A stretch of DNA of 64,000 bases. Source: Combretum micranthum (taxonomy: Eukaryota; Streptophyta; Magnoliopsida; Myrtales; Combretaceae). A program made the position numbers and the translations under genes. Below the pieces are notes generated by a model that saw nothing but the letters and a program-made list of their open reading frames with translations, had not been told where the DNA came from and searched no databases. The stretch's first letter is position 1. Each line of letters opens with the position of its first letter. Of the stretch, positions 21,769 to 34,128 are shown in pieces. Where the stretch lies: assembly GCA_024138025.1 (NCBI GenBank), contig JAMXBD010000815.1, positions 496,001 to 560,000 of the forward strand, read 5' to 3'.

Positions 21769-23135
21769 ATGACTGTGGATGAGTTCTTTTTGGTACAGTT
21801 CATATTGAACTCCTTGCCTCCTGAACAATATGGGCCTTTTCAAATGAATTACAACACTATAAAGGATAAGTGGAATATCAATGAATTGACCAGTATGCTA
21901 ATTCAGGAGGAAACAAGATTAAAGAACCAAAAGACTCATTCTATTCATTTTACAAGTCATCAAGAAGTTGCATCGAGTTCAAAGAAAAGGGCTAGAAAAT
22001 TCAAGAAGAAAGGTTTACACAACCTGAATGAATCTTCTAAAGATGCACAAATCCACAAAAAGGAAATCAAGTGCCATTTCTGTAGAAAGATTGGACACTT
22101 GAAGAAAGACTGCTTGAAACGTAAGGCTTGGTTTGAAAAGAAAGGTAAGCCTTGTGCTTTTGTTTGTTTTGAATCAAACCTTACACAAGTTTCTTATAAT
22201 ACATGGTGGATTGATTCTGGCTCGACAACTCATATTTCCAATACTATGCAGGGATTCCTTACGATCCAAACTATAAAGCCAAATGAGAATTTTGTATTCA
22301 TGGGAAATGGAAACAAAGCTTCAGTTGAAGGAATCGGGACTTATCGCTTGATTTTGGAGACTGGGCATCACTTGGATTTGTTCCAAACCCTTTATGTTCC
22401 TACATTTTCTCGCAATTTGGTTTCTTTATCAAAACTTGATGTATTAGGTTTTTCTTTTAAGTTTGGATTTGAATCTTTCAGTTTGTATAAGGACAATAAA
22501 CTGTATGGTTCAGGAATTTTATGTGATGGTCTTTACAAGTTTAAACTTGATGATTATTTTGCTGAGACCTTAATGACCTTGCATCATAATATTGGAACTA
22601 AACGTAGTTTGATTAATGATAACTCTGCTTACTTGTGGCATAAACGTTTAGGTCACATATCCAAAGAAAGATTGCAAGAATTAGTAAAGAATGAAATTCT
22701 TCCTACTTTGGATTTTACTGACCTTGGAATGTGTGTTGATTGTATTAAAGGAAAACAAACTCGACACACTAAGAAAGGAGCCACAAGAAGCACACAGCTT
22801 CTTGAAATTATACATACAGATATATGTGGACCTTTTGATGCTCCATCTTTTGGTGGAGAAAAGTATTTTATCACCTTTATTGATGATTTTTCACGCTATA
22901 CTTATGTCTATCTTTTGCATGAAAAATCTCAATCTATGAATGCCCTTGAGGTGTACATTAATGAGGTTGAGAGACAATTAGATAGAAAAGTGAAAATTAT
23001 AAGATCCGATAGGGGTGGTGAATACTATGGGAAGTATGATGAATCGGGGCAATGCCCAGGTCCATTTGCCAAATTTCTTGAAAAGCATGGCATATGTGCT
23101 CAATACACTATGCCAGGCACACCAGAACAAATGGT
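21769..23135 (+). pseudogene. Copia gag C-terminus, protease and integrase (broken at 3' end)
   Basis: One open frame carries, in order (residues counted from 21769): the end of UBN2 gag (1-55); a basic stretch; a zinc knuckle C102-x2-C105-x4-H110-x4-C115; the aspartic protease active site WWIDSGSTTHIS with D149-S150-G151; the GAG-pre-integrase zinc region (H291, H296, C322, C325); and the integrase core with catalytic D351 (HTDICGPF) and D414 ([10 protein letters not shown]). The frame is lost at about 23130-23150 by what look like two single-base losses, exactly where the third catalytic residue (Glu of the ERRN motif) lies. The order protease, integrase, RT identifies Ty1/Copia rather than Gypsy. 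Confidence 0.95.
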
Positions 23136-24316
23136 GTTGCAGAAGGCGGAATCGTACATTATTAGACATGGTTAGGAGTATGTTAAGTAATTCATCATTA
23201 CCTATATCCATGTGGGTTTATGCATTAAAAACTGCAGTATATTTGTTAAATAGGGTTCCTAGTAAAGCAGTTCCAAAGACTCCTTTTGAACTGTGGACTG
23301 GAAGGAAACCTAGTTTACGACACCTACATGTGTGGGGTTGTCCTGCAGAAGTAAGGATTTATAATCCACAAGAAAAGAAATTGGACTTTCGAACAGTTAG
23401 TGGATTCTTTATAGGATATCCTGAAAAGTCCAAAGGTTATAGGTTTTACTGTCCTAATCATAGTACAAGAATTGTTGAAACTGGAAATGCCAAGTTTATT
23501 GAAAATGGTGAAACTAGTGGGAGTAAAGAACGACGTGATGTGTGCATTAAAGAAGTTAGGGTAGAAGTTCCTATACTTTTACCTTCTAAGCCAATTGATC
23601 CTAATGTTGTAGAAATTCACCAAAGTGAAGAACAACAAGTAACGGATCAAACACATCATGAAGTTATAAGCGATACCCCTATAGTGGAGGAACCACATGA
23701 AATAGCATTGAGAAGATCTCAAAGAGAGAGAAGATCTGCTATTCCTAATGATTATGTGGTTTATCTACAAGAGTCAGAACTTGACATAGGAATTGACAAT
23801 GATCCAGTTTCATTCTCACAAGCCATTGAATGTAATGATTCTATTAAGTGGGTAAATGCCATGAAAGATGAGTTGAAATCTATGGATCAAAACCAAGTCT
23901 GGGAACTCGTTGAATTGCCAAAAGGATGTAAAAGAGTTGGTTGTAAATGGGTCTTTAAGACAAAACGAGACTCAAATGGCAATGTTGAACGACATAAAGC
24001 CAGACTTGTTGCCAAAGGCTTCACTCAGAAAGATGGTATTGATTATAAAGAGACTTTTTCACCGGTCTCAAAGAAAGACTCACTTAGGATCATTTTGGCC
24101 TTGGTTGCTCATTATGATCTAGAGTTACACCAAATGGATGTCAAGACTGCCTTTCTTAATGGAGATTTGGAAGAAGAAGTTTACATGGACCAACCTGAAG
24201 GCTTCTCAATTAAAGGAAAGGAGCATATGGTATGTAAACTTAAGAAATCAATATATGGACTTAAACAAACTTCTTTTGGTTTTAAAGAAAACATCGTTGA
24301 TCGGTGTAATATATGA
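23136..24316 (+). pseudogene. Copia integrase C-terminus and reverse transcriptase N-half
   Basis: The frame opens with [20 protein letters not shown], the integrase segment beginning at the catalytic-Glu helix, and continues with [20 protein letters not shown] and the [12 protein letters not shown] / [10 protein letters not shown] region. RT follows: [60 protein letters not shown], and [20 protein letters not shown] with the first catalytic Asp (MDVKTAFL). About a dozen residues usually present after YGLKQ are missing ([15 protein letters not shown]). A stop follows at 24314-24316 after a one-base frame change. All are damaged parts of one former polyprotein. Confidence 0.93.
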
Positions 24317-24860
24317 AGGTTAGTGGGAGCAAGTTTGTCTTTTTAGTCCTATATGTTGATGATATCCTAATTGCTGCTAATGATTTTGGTTTATTACGAG
24401 AAACCAAAAATTTTCTTTCAAAGAGCTTTGAAATGAAAGATATGGGAGAGGCAACATATGTGATAGGAATTGAAATATTCCGTGATAGATCACAAGGATT
24501 GTTAGGCTTATCCCAAAAGACTTATATCAATAAAGTTCTAGAAAGATTTAAGATGGACAAATGTTCGGCAGGTATAGTTCCAATTCAGAAAGGAGATAAA
24601 TTTGGAAATATGCAATGTCCAAAGAATGATTTGGAACGAGAACAAATGGCAACAATTCCTTATGCATCTGTTGTTGGGAGTTTGATGTATCTTCAAACTT
24701 GTACTAGACCCGACATCAGTTTCAGTGTTGGGATGTTAGGCAGATATCAAAGTAATCCAGGATTGGATCACTGGAAAGCTGCAAAGAAAGTTTTGAGATA
24801 CTTGCAAGGAACGAAGGACCACATGCTCACTTATAGAAGGTCCGATCAGCTAGAGGTGTT
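24313..24860 (+). pseudogene. Copia reverse transcriptase C-half (YVDD)
   Basis: Starting in a frame that overlaps the previous one by four bases, the sequence reads GSKFVFLVLYVDDIL with the catalytic YVDD box, then EMKDMGEATYVIGIEIFRDR, SQKTYINKVLERFKMDKCSA, and PYASVVGSLMYLQTCTRPDI. It runs into the RT/RNase H connection (AAKKVLRYLQGTKDHMLTYR). The frame is lost near 24855 by another small indel; the translation after RRSDQLEVL is out of frame. Confidence 0.93.
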
Positions 24861-25334
24861 GGTTATTCAGATTCAGATTATGCTGGATGTGTTGATACAA
24901 GAAAATCCACATTTGGTTACCTGTTTCTATTAGCCGAAGGGGCAATCTCATGGAAGAGTGCGAAGCAGTCTGTCATTGCTGCATCGACTATGGAGGCAGA
25001 ATTTGTGGCTTGCTTTGAGGCCACAATTCATGGCTTATGGCTGCGGAATTTTATTTCAGGGCTTCAAGTTGTCGACACTATTAGTAGGCCGCTGAAAATT
25101 TACTGTGACAACTCCGCAGCAGTCTTCTTCTCAAAGAACGACAAGTATTCAAAGGGTGCAAAACACATGGAGATCAAATACTTGGCCGTTAAAGAAGAAG
25201 TTCAGAAACAAAGGGTGTCAATTGAACATATTAGTACAAAACTGATGGTTGCAGATCCATTAACAAAAGGATTAGCACCTAATATTTTTAGAGAGCATGT
25301 TGAAAGAATGGGCATTAAAGGACGTCCTGATTAA
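24861..25334 (+). pseudogene. Copia RNase H domain
   Basis: In the third frame the RNase H domain continues: GYSDSDYAGCVDTRKSTFGY, then WKSAKQSVIAASTMEAEFVA, the catalytic Asp in IYCDNSAAVFFSKND, and the terminal STKLMVADPLTKGL. It ends at a TAA at 25332-25334. The domain itself appears complete once the upstream frame is ignored. Another 370 bp of untranslated sequence leads to the PPT. Confidence 0.93.
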
Positions 25335-25704
25335 AGATTATTGTATTTGTGTATATGACACTCTTGAGCTCAATTATAGTGTTTCTGATATTTCCTGTTT
25401 TTCTATATTGTATACATGATTGTAATAGAATTATGTTAACAGGAATTGTCTTCATAAAGACATTAAAGTTAGACCTTTATTTATCTCTTCATTAAGTTAA
25501 GGTCAAATTAGAGATTAACTATGTAGTACATGGAAGGAACTACGTCGAGACGATGACGTACAACCGCCATGACTCTAATTAATTTTTAATTTAATTAATG
25601 TGATTTAACGGTACAATCAACATAACGAAGACTTAGAATAATGTTATCGTGCACATTATGTTATTCTAAGTTATTAAGAAACATATATGGGCCAAGTGGG
25701 AGAA
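25335..25704 (+). other. Copia 3' untranslated region and polypurine tract
   Basis: It lies between the RNase H stop and the 3' LTR. The purine-rich GGGCCAAGTGGGAGAA (25689-25704) directly abuts the LTR and is the PPT. No other gene is seen. Confidence 0.85.
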
Positions 25705-26224
25705 TGTTAGAATTTGTGGCTCATTGTGTAAGTTTATTTTGGAAGAGTCGTGACTTTTAATCTAAATGACATGACTCTTCGTAATGGGTGTCTTGATGGA
25801 AGACACCCCTTACCATTTCATGAAGAGGTATGGTCCTCTTCCTGCCCTTATATATATGTACAAGAGTTGATAATAAAGTTTAATACTTACTCTTGTCTTC
25901 ACTTTGAAAAATCCATCATAAAAGTTAAGGGAAAGGAAGAGAAATCATTCCTTTGGTGAAATAAGGTTGGATTGGAGGGATAAGGTGATTTGAGAAAATT
26001 AAAGTATTCTTATTCTTGTTCTTCAAATTCAAGATATTGCTATGGCTATAGATAAAGGTATGTATCTTATCCATTATTTTGTTGTGAAAATCATGAAGTT
26101 CAAAGATCCTGAAATTGATATTGATGAAATAATCATATCATATAAATTATAAAATTATTTTACATGAGAAGAAATTGATATTGATGAAATAATCATATCA
26201 TATAAATTATAAAATTATCTTACA
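25705..26224 (+). repeat. Copia 3' LTR
   Basis: 520 bp, TG...CA, about 98% identical to the 5' LTR. It has the same exact 60 bp tandem duplication at its end (from 26111 and 26171), so the duplication predates this insertion. Target duplication ATCTA follows at 26225-26229. Confidence 0.95.
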
Positions 26225-26229
26225 ATCTA

Positions 26230-27753
26230 AACCATTCCAACAAAGTTGAATAAAATAATGGAGAAGCTTTTGAAAGAAAAAATATTCAATGAGCATGATA
26301 TATTGCATATTTAGGTTAATGACTGATAAGTATCGATATATTTTAAACAAGCGATTTGAATAACATATAAGTTTTATGAAACTTTTCATGTAAAAAGATA
26401 TTACAAATATTTATATACCACTAATAATCGCACTTTACATATCACATTCATTCAATGCGGTTGAAGAATTTGTTTAAAAGGGTCATTGAGTTATCAAAAT
26501 GAAATCTACCAAAGATATCTTTTGAGACCTTCTACTGGACTTCGATCGTATAGGGTTTGGGCCATTTGAATGGCACCAACTTAAAAACGGCATTGAAGCA
26601 ATTTTGAAGAGTCAATTCCATCAATCATCCAAAGCATTTAAACTGACTCTGAACTTTGTAAAGGACGCACTAATGGAGTCATAGGAGTTTGAAAATTAGC
26701 TATTCTACTTTTTTTTTTTTTTATTTGCATTTGATGCAGTGTATAATAGCTCCAATGGAAAAACTTTCTTAAGACAACCTGGAAATACTCCACAATAGCG
26801 GTTATCATGCATTGGATGTGATCTGTCTACCGTAACTTGATCTTTCTTTTGCTCATTCATTTTCTTATACATCATCGCTTCTTCTTTTCTCTTATTTAAA
26901 AAGGAAAACATTTGTAAAGCACATTTCACCTATCATTTCGAAAGCTTTTACTATCTTATATCTTTTCGTTATTAATTTCCATATTAAATCTTTTCAATAT
27001 TATTTTTTAATACTTTTTCGTTATTATTATTATTATTATTATTTTTTGCTACTGTAACAGAGGAATGAAGGAATCGAACCTGGGACCTTTGATATCAAAC
27101 ATTTTCGATATCATTATTAACTTTTTTGTATTGATACGTTTCTTTGTTTTACCTCATCATCAATACCATTTCTTATTGTACCATTTCAATATTACTTTTT
27201 TTTGTTTGTATCAATAATTCATTTTCAAATTGATACATTTTTTGTATTACTTGTAGAAACACCTAAGAATGTAATTATACCCAATTATACATTTTTTTAA
27301 ACTTTAATATTTAACTATTGCAACTTAACACATAAGCAATGATAATAATAAAAGTGCAATAAGTAAAGAGAGATTGATAGAAGAGATAACACTGCAATTT
27401 AATATGGAGTTTAGTTCGCTCCCTAGTAGGAGTTACAGCCAAATTAAACACAAACATACTTGAGTTGTGCTTTTACAACAAACTTTCTAGCCTTAAGATT
27501 CCATTAATTCAATCTCAATCTATAGTGTAATGTGTTACAAGAGATAGTAAATACAACACAAATAGCACTACACTTTTTCTCTAGTCACAAATCAATGCAA
27601 TTTACAAATAGAGTTTTCAAAGAGTTTACAAGGTTTAGGTATTAATAAATAAGCTTAATAAACTCTCTCAAACTATCCAGGCATTTGTATTTATAAGCCC
27701 TCTAAAATTGCTAACAATAACTCCTAAAAGCATAAAAAAGGTCAAGCATCAAA
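26230..27753. other. Intergenic region right of the Copia insertion
   Basis: AT-rich. 26460-26700 is less AT-rich but has no frame I recognise; the 74-codon minus-strand frame 26705-26929 begins with a Lys/Asn-rich end from a poly-T run and has no domain. 27260-27750 resembles transposon leader or LTR sequence in style (CAATTTAATATGG, CTCCCTAGTAGGAGTTAC), but I cannot place it in a family. Confidence 0.35.
27021..27110 (-). mobile_element. Possible truncated SINE (box B and AAT tail)
   Basis: On the minus strand a perfect Pol III box B (GGTTCGATTCC, 27080-27070) is followed within about 20 bases by A-rich sequence and an (AAT)n tail (plus-strand TTA repeat from 27021 to about 27045). No box A is visible upstream, so at best this is a 5'-truncated SINE; it is not a tRNA gene because it cannot form the cloverleaf. 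It may also be coincidence beside a microsatellite. Confidence 0.35.
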
Positions 27754-29330
27754 TGTAATCTACGTAATTTTTTTGTAAGTGTTAAATGGATAGTAATGTC
27801 TCGTAGAGATTTTAGAAAATGTCTAAAAAATCATCTCTATTTTTTTTGTAATTTAAATATCGGTAATTATCAATATAGTTAATAAAAGACGTAATTATAA
27901 ATAAAATATATGTGCACCAATAAGATCTATATCAAAGAAATATTTTCAACAAAATATAACAATAATAATATGATCAATATATAAACTAAAGACTAAGAAC
28001 AATAAGTGAATGGGATCCCAAAAATAATTTGAAAGGTAAAAAAAATCCTATAAATTTATAATAGTAAAAAATAAATAAAATCAAATTAAGGATAATATAA
28101 TTATTAATTAAATCATAAAATATCAAAACATTAATAACTTAGACCCTTAAAAAATAAATTATAATTTATGATAACAAATATTAAAAATAAAAAATAAAAT
28201 TCTCAAATTAAAAATTTTAAGTATATCATAGTGTTCATAATATTTAATATAATTAATACATAAGTTTTCATCTAAAAATATTATTAAACTTATGTTTATC
28301 ATATATATTGTTTAGACCCAAAATATATGGAGTTTCTCTGCAAGTTCCTTAACTTGCTATTGCTGTCCAAATCCAAAACCTTATAAATTGTCTCGCTCCA
28401 TCTGTCTACTTTCGTCATCTTTCTTCTCTTTGTTTCATTTTTTCTCTTTCTTTCTCTCTTTCATTTCTCTCCGTCTCTCTCTCTCACTGTCTACGTCAAA
28501 AACAAGAGAAGAAAAAAAATAATAAAATAACAAAAAAGAAAGAAAGTCTTCTCCAGGCATGAATAAGGAGAAAGAAAAAAAAAAAAAAAAGAGACAAAGC
28601 AAAATAAATAAATAAATAAAATCAAATCCTCTACAAGTTTCAAAACTCGTATCTTTTACATATTGTTTCGATTTTAATTTCGAAAATAGTGTTGTGATCG
28701 TGACAATGAGCTCTTTAATTCAAGATCACACAAGGAAAGGTTTCGACCACTGTAAAATCACTCAAATATGATATTGAACGTAGAAGTTTTTATAATATTA
28801 GGAGTTTTTTTATTAATTTTTAGTGCAAATATATATATTTACATGAGTATGTACTTATAATGATTTTAAATTATTTTATGCTGGTGTGTGTATTTTGACT
28901 AGCTTATATTATATTCCACTTATCTTAGGGATAATAAACTGATAAACAAAAACGCTAAATAGTAGAAAATTGAGCATAACATTAGATGATTAATTTCTAA
29001 AGTCCACTTATTAATAAATAGAAATTTAGAGGCAAATAGTTAGAGTTGAAACATACCTAATGAGATCAATAATTGATCAAAATCTACAAATATAAAGCTC
29101 AGATTAAAATTTTGATTTCACAAATATGAAAGTTAGAATATTCTAATCCTATATAGCCTAAAATCCTAATTTAGCCTATCAAACACGAAAACTCTAATCA
29201 TATAGATGAAAAACCTAAATCTATCTGATCGTATAGACTTTAGATTTTAGTTTTCAACCTAAAAATAATTTAAGAAGAATATAGAAGTCTAACTATTGAG
29301 ATATCTTTGGTGCAATACTCGAAGCTTTTC

Positions 29331-29385
29331 AAAACACTGAAAGTTAAGCGTGCTTGGCTGACGTCCTGGGATATGGGTGGTAATT
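29331..29385 (+). other. 5S rRNA-like segment in LTR copy B
   Basis: AAGTTAAGCGTGCTTGG at 29341-29357 matches plant 5S rRNA box A and its flank exactly. The box C part is scrambled relative to 5S and to copy A (GTCCTGGGA and then ATGGGTGG at about 29362-29380). The segment begins 1,587 bp from the start of copy B, against 1,592 bp in copy A, and both are followed by a conserved block (CCAAAAC(A/G)AGT(A/G)ATATC). So the 5S-like insertion predates the split of the two copies. Confidence 0.65.
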
Positions 29386-30514
29386 TGCCAAAACAAGTAA
29401 TATCTCGATAAGTCTAGTTCCAAAGCAATAATTGATGGGTTATGAGCAAATTTTCATATTTTTTTGAAGTATATCGGTTAACAAACGATAGCTTAAAAAT
29501 AAATTATTATAGTAGAAACATACTTGATAAGAACTGATAGGATTAATTTATAAAGATTAGACTCAAATTAAGATGTTAATATTGAAAACACTAAAACAAT
29601 AATATTTTAAAACTATATAGCACTTAATCCTAATTCAGTCTTTAAGGCCCTAAACCTTGATTGGATAAGCATGTATGTCTCAATTCTAGGCAGCAATTAA
29701 AGATAAAGTAATTAATTGAACTTCATAATCCTTAGCACTATCTAAGAGATTAATTAAGATATATGTGATAGAATTTGAAAATGAAAAAAAAAATGAAATG
29801 GATATACATGCATGGACATGCACATTTCGACCATGGATTGAATATAGGGAAACTAATGTTTCAAATTTATTAAATGTATTTAGAAAGATAATGATTGAAA
29901 CAAATAATCATCTGATTGACTTAAGGAATTATGATAAAAATATATAGATGCATACGTATATGCATGATTCGAACTATCCATTCTAAAAGGAAAAATTAAG
30001 TTTAATTTAGGTTAATCTTGATGTACTTAGTATAATCTAAATAAATTAACTAAGGTAATTTCTATTATTCTCTAAGCCTATAACATGCTTATCAATGAAT
30101 TTCCTAGAAAACTAATAAAGCATGCTAATATTTCCACATGTATGTCTCGATTATGCCTCAAAACCAAGAGAAATCGAAGTTTGAGTTAAGAATTAATCAC
30201 GTATAGACTATTATGTGGATTTAAGGAGGCTACTCACACAATTAAACTCAAGATAAAAATTCATGTATATATATACTCCATGGTTACGGTTTGCATAGAA
30301 TATTGGGATTTCTAAGTTTAAATTATGTGAATGACACATATTTAGGCTAATGAAAACTTGGAGTAGTTTGATCACATGGTTAATTTGAGAATACATTCAT
30401 GTATTGGCAAGCTCAAGGGGCTAGGATTGAGTTATAACATTAGACCACATAAAAATAAAATTAAAAGGAAAATCAAGTATGGACTTGAATGGAAGAAATT
30501 TGCATGTTCAAGTT

Positions 30515-30690
30515 TCTACACAACCTTCTGCACGGGCCGTGTAGACCTTCTAACCATAAATCCTTCCCCGCATGATCTCCTATACAAGCTATGTAGAAAG
30601 TCATGTAGACTTCCTGATCATTAAATTCCTTTCAACATGACCTCTTGCACAAGTCATGTAGAAAGTCGTGCAGACTTTTTGACCTTAAAT
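30515..30690. repeat. About 62 bp tandem repeat inside LTR copy B
   Basis: Three degenerate units of 61-65 bp share GTAGAAAGTC(A/G)TG(T/C)AGAC and (G/A)CATGA. The first contains the palindrome GCACGGGCCGTG. No counterpart is seen in copy A, so the array arose or survived only here. Confidence 0.55.
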
Positions 30691-32598
30691 GAAAACCATA
30701 TTTAAATTTGATACATAATATGGATTTAGAATTACCTCGATTAGAGATAATTAATTATGTAATTAAATTGATGAATTAATATTTAAATTTTAATAATGTA
30801 TACATAAGTATATGACTCAGTCTCACAAGAATTTTAAAGGAAATCGTGTTATCTTTACTGCTAATTTTATGTTAATTATTATAATTGAACTAACTAGGTC
30901 TAAATAGATTAAGTTACTAAAATAAGTGATTAAGATATATGTATATATATATATATTATATTTGGCCATATATGTGCATATAAGGAAAATTATGTTGAAT
31001 TTGATAAAAATATAACTTTTATGATTATTCAAGTTTTAAGTAACTATTTATATGCTTAAGTTGAAGAAATGAAATAAAATTAGAAATATACAAATACATA
31101 TATACCTCTTGGCCCTAAAAACTTAGGAAAGATAAAATTTGAAAAACTAAATTGATATAATTTAAGAACACATTAGCTGATGTAATAATATATGTTGTAA
31201 TTAAAGATTAAACTTAATAATTACTCGTGAAACTATAATCATGAGTTTCGAAATATATAGGATAATAATGGCATAAATTTTAAATTAAGGAAAATAAATG
31301 TTGATTTCAGCTAAGAGTGGAATGAAGAACTAAAAACGAGTTTAACCACTAAAACTTGATGAAATATACATAAAAACAAGGAAATGAACTTGAAATGAGA
31401 ATTAAAGACACGCAACAAAAAAGATAGGCATCATTATGATATCTTTCAGACCCCTAAAGTAACATAGGGAAAAATACACAAAATGATTAGTTTAGCATGA
31501 TAATTGAAAACTATGTTTGATAAACTTTACAACGTCTATTCATACGCTAAAATCCGAGTTAAATTGGTACAATAAGCCTAGTTTAATATTACACAAGTAA
31601 AATAGGAATATATAATCATTTATGATACTTTTCCTAGAGAAACTAAGTTTATATGAACTTTATAGTCAAACTTAAGAAAAAAAAGCCTTACGAGCTTTAA
31701 AATAACTATTAATATGATAAAATCGGATGAGGAATGTAAAAATAGTGTTGGAAACAATAAATCCCGAATTTAAGACACTTAATCACCAATAAGACTTATT
31801 ACAAAGTTATAGGTATGGTAATAGGTGATTATTATTTCATTTCATAGGAGAAACAAATTAATCTTTAGATTTTCCAGTAGATTACTACGACGTAGCAAGG
31901 ATGGCAGGTGAGTAGCTTTGTCTTTATCGTATTATTGGTGCTTATAATGTAGTTACATACATGTCAATATAAACATATCTAGCTATATGTATGGGGATGG
32001 GAACAATACATGTTGTATGGTGATTGGATGAGTGATAAACTTTAATATTAGAAGTAATAACCATTTGCTTGGTATTGTTTGTGCAATGTATAACAATGAT
32101 TGTTTGGAAATTGTATGGTCATTAAATAATATGGTATAAATCTTAATCGACCATTAAATGAAATAGACATGCATTGCACAATAGCATAACTTACAATAGC
32201 ATGGTATTCACGTCATGTATTAGCTCCTCAGCTCTGTAGTGATCTTAAGTTATATAAATAAATCTATCTCTTCAAATGGATTCCATTGGGTGTCAACCCT
32301 ATAGGAACTAAGTAGGTACCGAAGGATGTCGCTTGATGAAAGTTGACATGAGATGGCTAATACTTAGTAGTGAGTCTAAATTCTAAAGTGAAGTCGAGAT
32401 TATAATCCTTATATGGATATATATAAATAAGAAATGAGTTGAAAAGAACTTCTTCTTCCTTAATTCTTTAGCTCTCGTGGGCGTAAATTATTGGAGCTAG
32501 TCCTTCAACCCCTAAGAGAGGGCGTAAATCTCCATTGGTTTGGATTCCGATCATCCAAACTATGCATGTCCCATATGATTGATTGTTGCATTACATAC

Positions 32599-33980
32599 TG
32601 ATTAGTATCAATAGACCCTCATTTTTTGTGCTTATTTGGACATATTTATTATATAAATTTTGTGATTTAATTAAGAAAATGACATTTATTTTGTTAAAAT
32701 TCATTTGAGGCTTTCAAGAGCTCATTTGGAAGATTATTTGACGATTTAAGAGAAATGGAAGCAAATAAAGAAAGCTTGGGACAGTTTGTGCAGGAAAAGA
32801 AGGCCTTTTATTTTTCAACCCTCGCTTCAGCACAACCCAGGGCAGAACAGGGAGGGATGGACTTGGAAGGTCATAAATACCCAACTTGTTTTCATTTAGA
32901 ATAAATGTATAGAGACAAAGGGTAATATATGCAGCCAACAATAGAATAGTAGAACAGTAGGGTTTTAGAACATATTCCTCTATACCCTAAGAGAATTACG
33001 AACATTCCATTTTAGAGAGAGAACTCAGCAAATTTTTAGGGTTTTACAACAACTTTGTGCTTAAATGCTTTGATTTATCAAGGATATTTGTTCTTTATTG
33101 CTTTATCTCATTATGGATCTTTGCTACTTCTCTGATTCGTTGATTTATCTTGCTATATTCATGGAGGAGTAGATTTTCTTTGCGTTAGTGGATCCTTAGG
33201 TCAATTTTGTGTAATCATATTGTGCTTATTTTGAATATGTGTTGATTTGTTGAATTCAATAGCTTGAGCTTCATAAATCTTCAATCTGTATAGTGCACGA
33301 TATGGGTTCATGTTTGATTTGGTTAAAATAAGCTGATAGGTTATTTTAATAAATAGATCTAGGCTAGTGATGGGGTTGATCCTAACTATCTCGAGAGAGG
33401 ACGGGTGAAAATCTTCTATCGCTTGTTGTAAAATTCATTGAGTTGGTTTATAAAATAAAAGGATTTTTGTTCTTTCTATGGGTATAGGCTGATGATAACT
33501 TGATAGGAGATTCCGATAGTGTGGTCTAGATCTAGAGTTTATGATATTAAGAAAGGCTTAAATTTACGTCAATTAATCTGGCGGTTCAATAATTTAACAT
33601 AGCATTTTATGAGAAATTCTTGAGTTACATGAATAGACATAAGATGAAGCATGACCCAAGCAACCTTGTGAATTGATTTATCTTATTCTTATATGCTTGC
33701 TGTAAACTTATGGTTGATTTTTTTCCTTTTCTTTTGTTAGATTAAGCTTAGCTTAGCTTTTCTTTTCTATATATAAAACCTCCTTTTATTTTTGTTCAAC
33801 TAGATAATAGGAAAAGAGCGAGAGTAGAAGTATTTACCAGCTTTCCCTTAGAATACAACCTAGATCTTTTTCTACTATGCTACATCTGATGGGTGTGCCT
33901 GCCCTATGGAGACCATAGTTAAACAATGATTTACAAAAGAAAATATAAGTTTAAAACTCGGTCCTCTTGAACAACAACCA
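32599..33980 (+). mobile_element. Solo LTR (1,382 bp) nested in copy B
   Basis: The insertion begins TGATTAGTATC and ends ACAACAACCA, with TG...CA ends. It is flanked by a perfect 5 bp target duplication CATAC at 32594-32598 and 33981-33985. Removing it joins two parts of copy B that are contiguous in copy A. A likely core promoter TATATATAAAAC is near 33768. There is no PBS, PPT or coding sequence inside, which fits a solo LTR left by LTR-LTR recombination. Orientation is inferred from the promoter. The style resembles Gypsy LTRs, but the family is not proven. Confidence 0.8.
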
Positions 33981-34000
33981 CATACGCTTGCTAATTATAC

Positions 34001-34128
34001 TTGTTTGTTGTTGCTTGATGTGTGGTTTAGTCAAGTTGTTTCACTAAGCTGTGATTTTGCTCACACCCCTACAATTTTTGTGTAGAAATAATGCTTGCTG
34101 GGATTGGGTTAAGAATGTGTGAATAAGT
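34001..34128 (+). repeat. Direct repeat, first copy (LTR copy B segment)
   Basis: This 128 bp segment recurs at 37256-37380 with about 11 differences, mostly C/T and G/A transitions as expected from decay of methylated cytosines. Both match the same part of copy A (around 7920-8015, inverted). They flank the Gypsy-type LTR and its remnant. Confidence 0.7.

Larger units (their letters stand above)
19595..26224 (+). mobile_element. Ty1/Copia LTR retrotransposon, full length but broken
   Basis: This 6,630 bp element has all structural landmarks: two LTRs (19595-20111 and 25705-26224) with TG...CA ends, a tRNA-Met-type PBS at 20114-20125, a leader of about 1.2 kb, a gag-pol region in Copia order (gag, protease, integrase, RT, RNase H) over 21298-25334, and a purine-rich PPT before the 3' LTR. 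It is flanked by the perfect 5 bp target duplication ATCTA at 19590-19594 and 26225-26229. The LTRs differ at about six substitutions and three or four one-base indels in about 517 bp, roughly 98% identity, so insertion is fairly recent. The coding region nevertheless has at least six frame breaks. I cannot assign a Copia lineage with confidence. Confidence 0.97.

Noticed and set aside
26705..26929. 74-codon minus-strand frame
   Set aside because: Its C-terminal Lys run comes from a poly-T tract; no domain.
27070..27080. tRNA-like box B (GGTTCGATTCC on the minus strand) as a tRNA gene
   Set aside because: No box A, no acceptor or anticodon stems; at most a truncated SINE.
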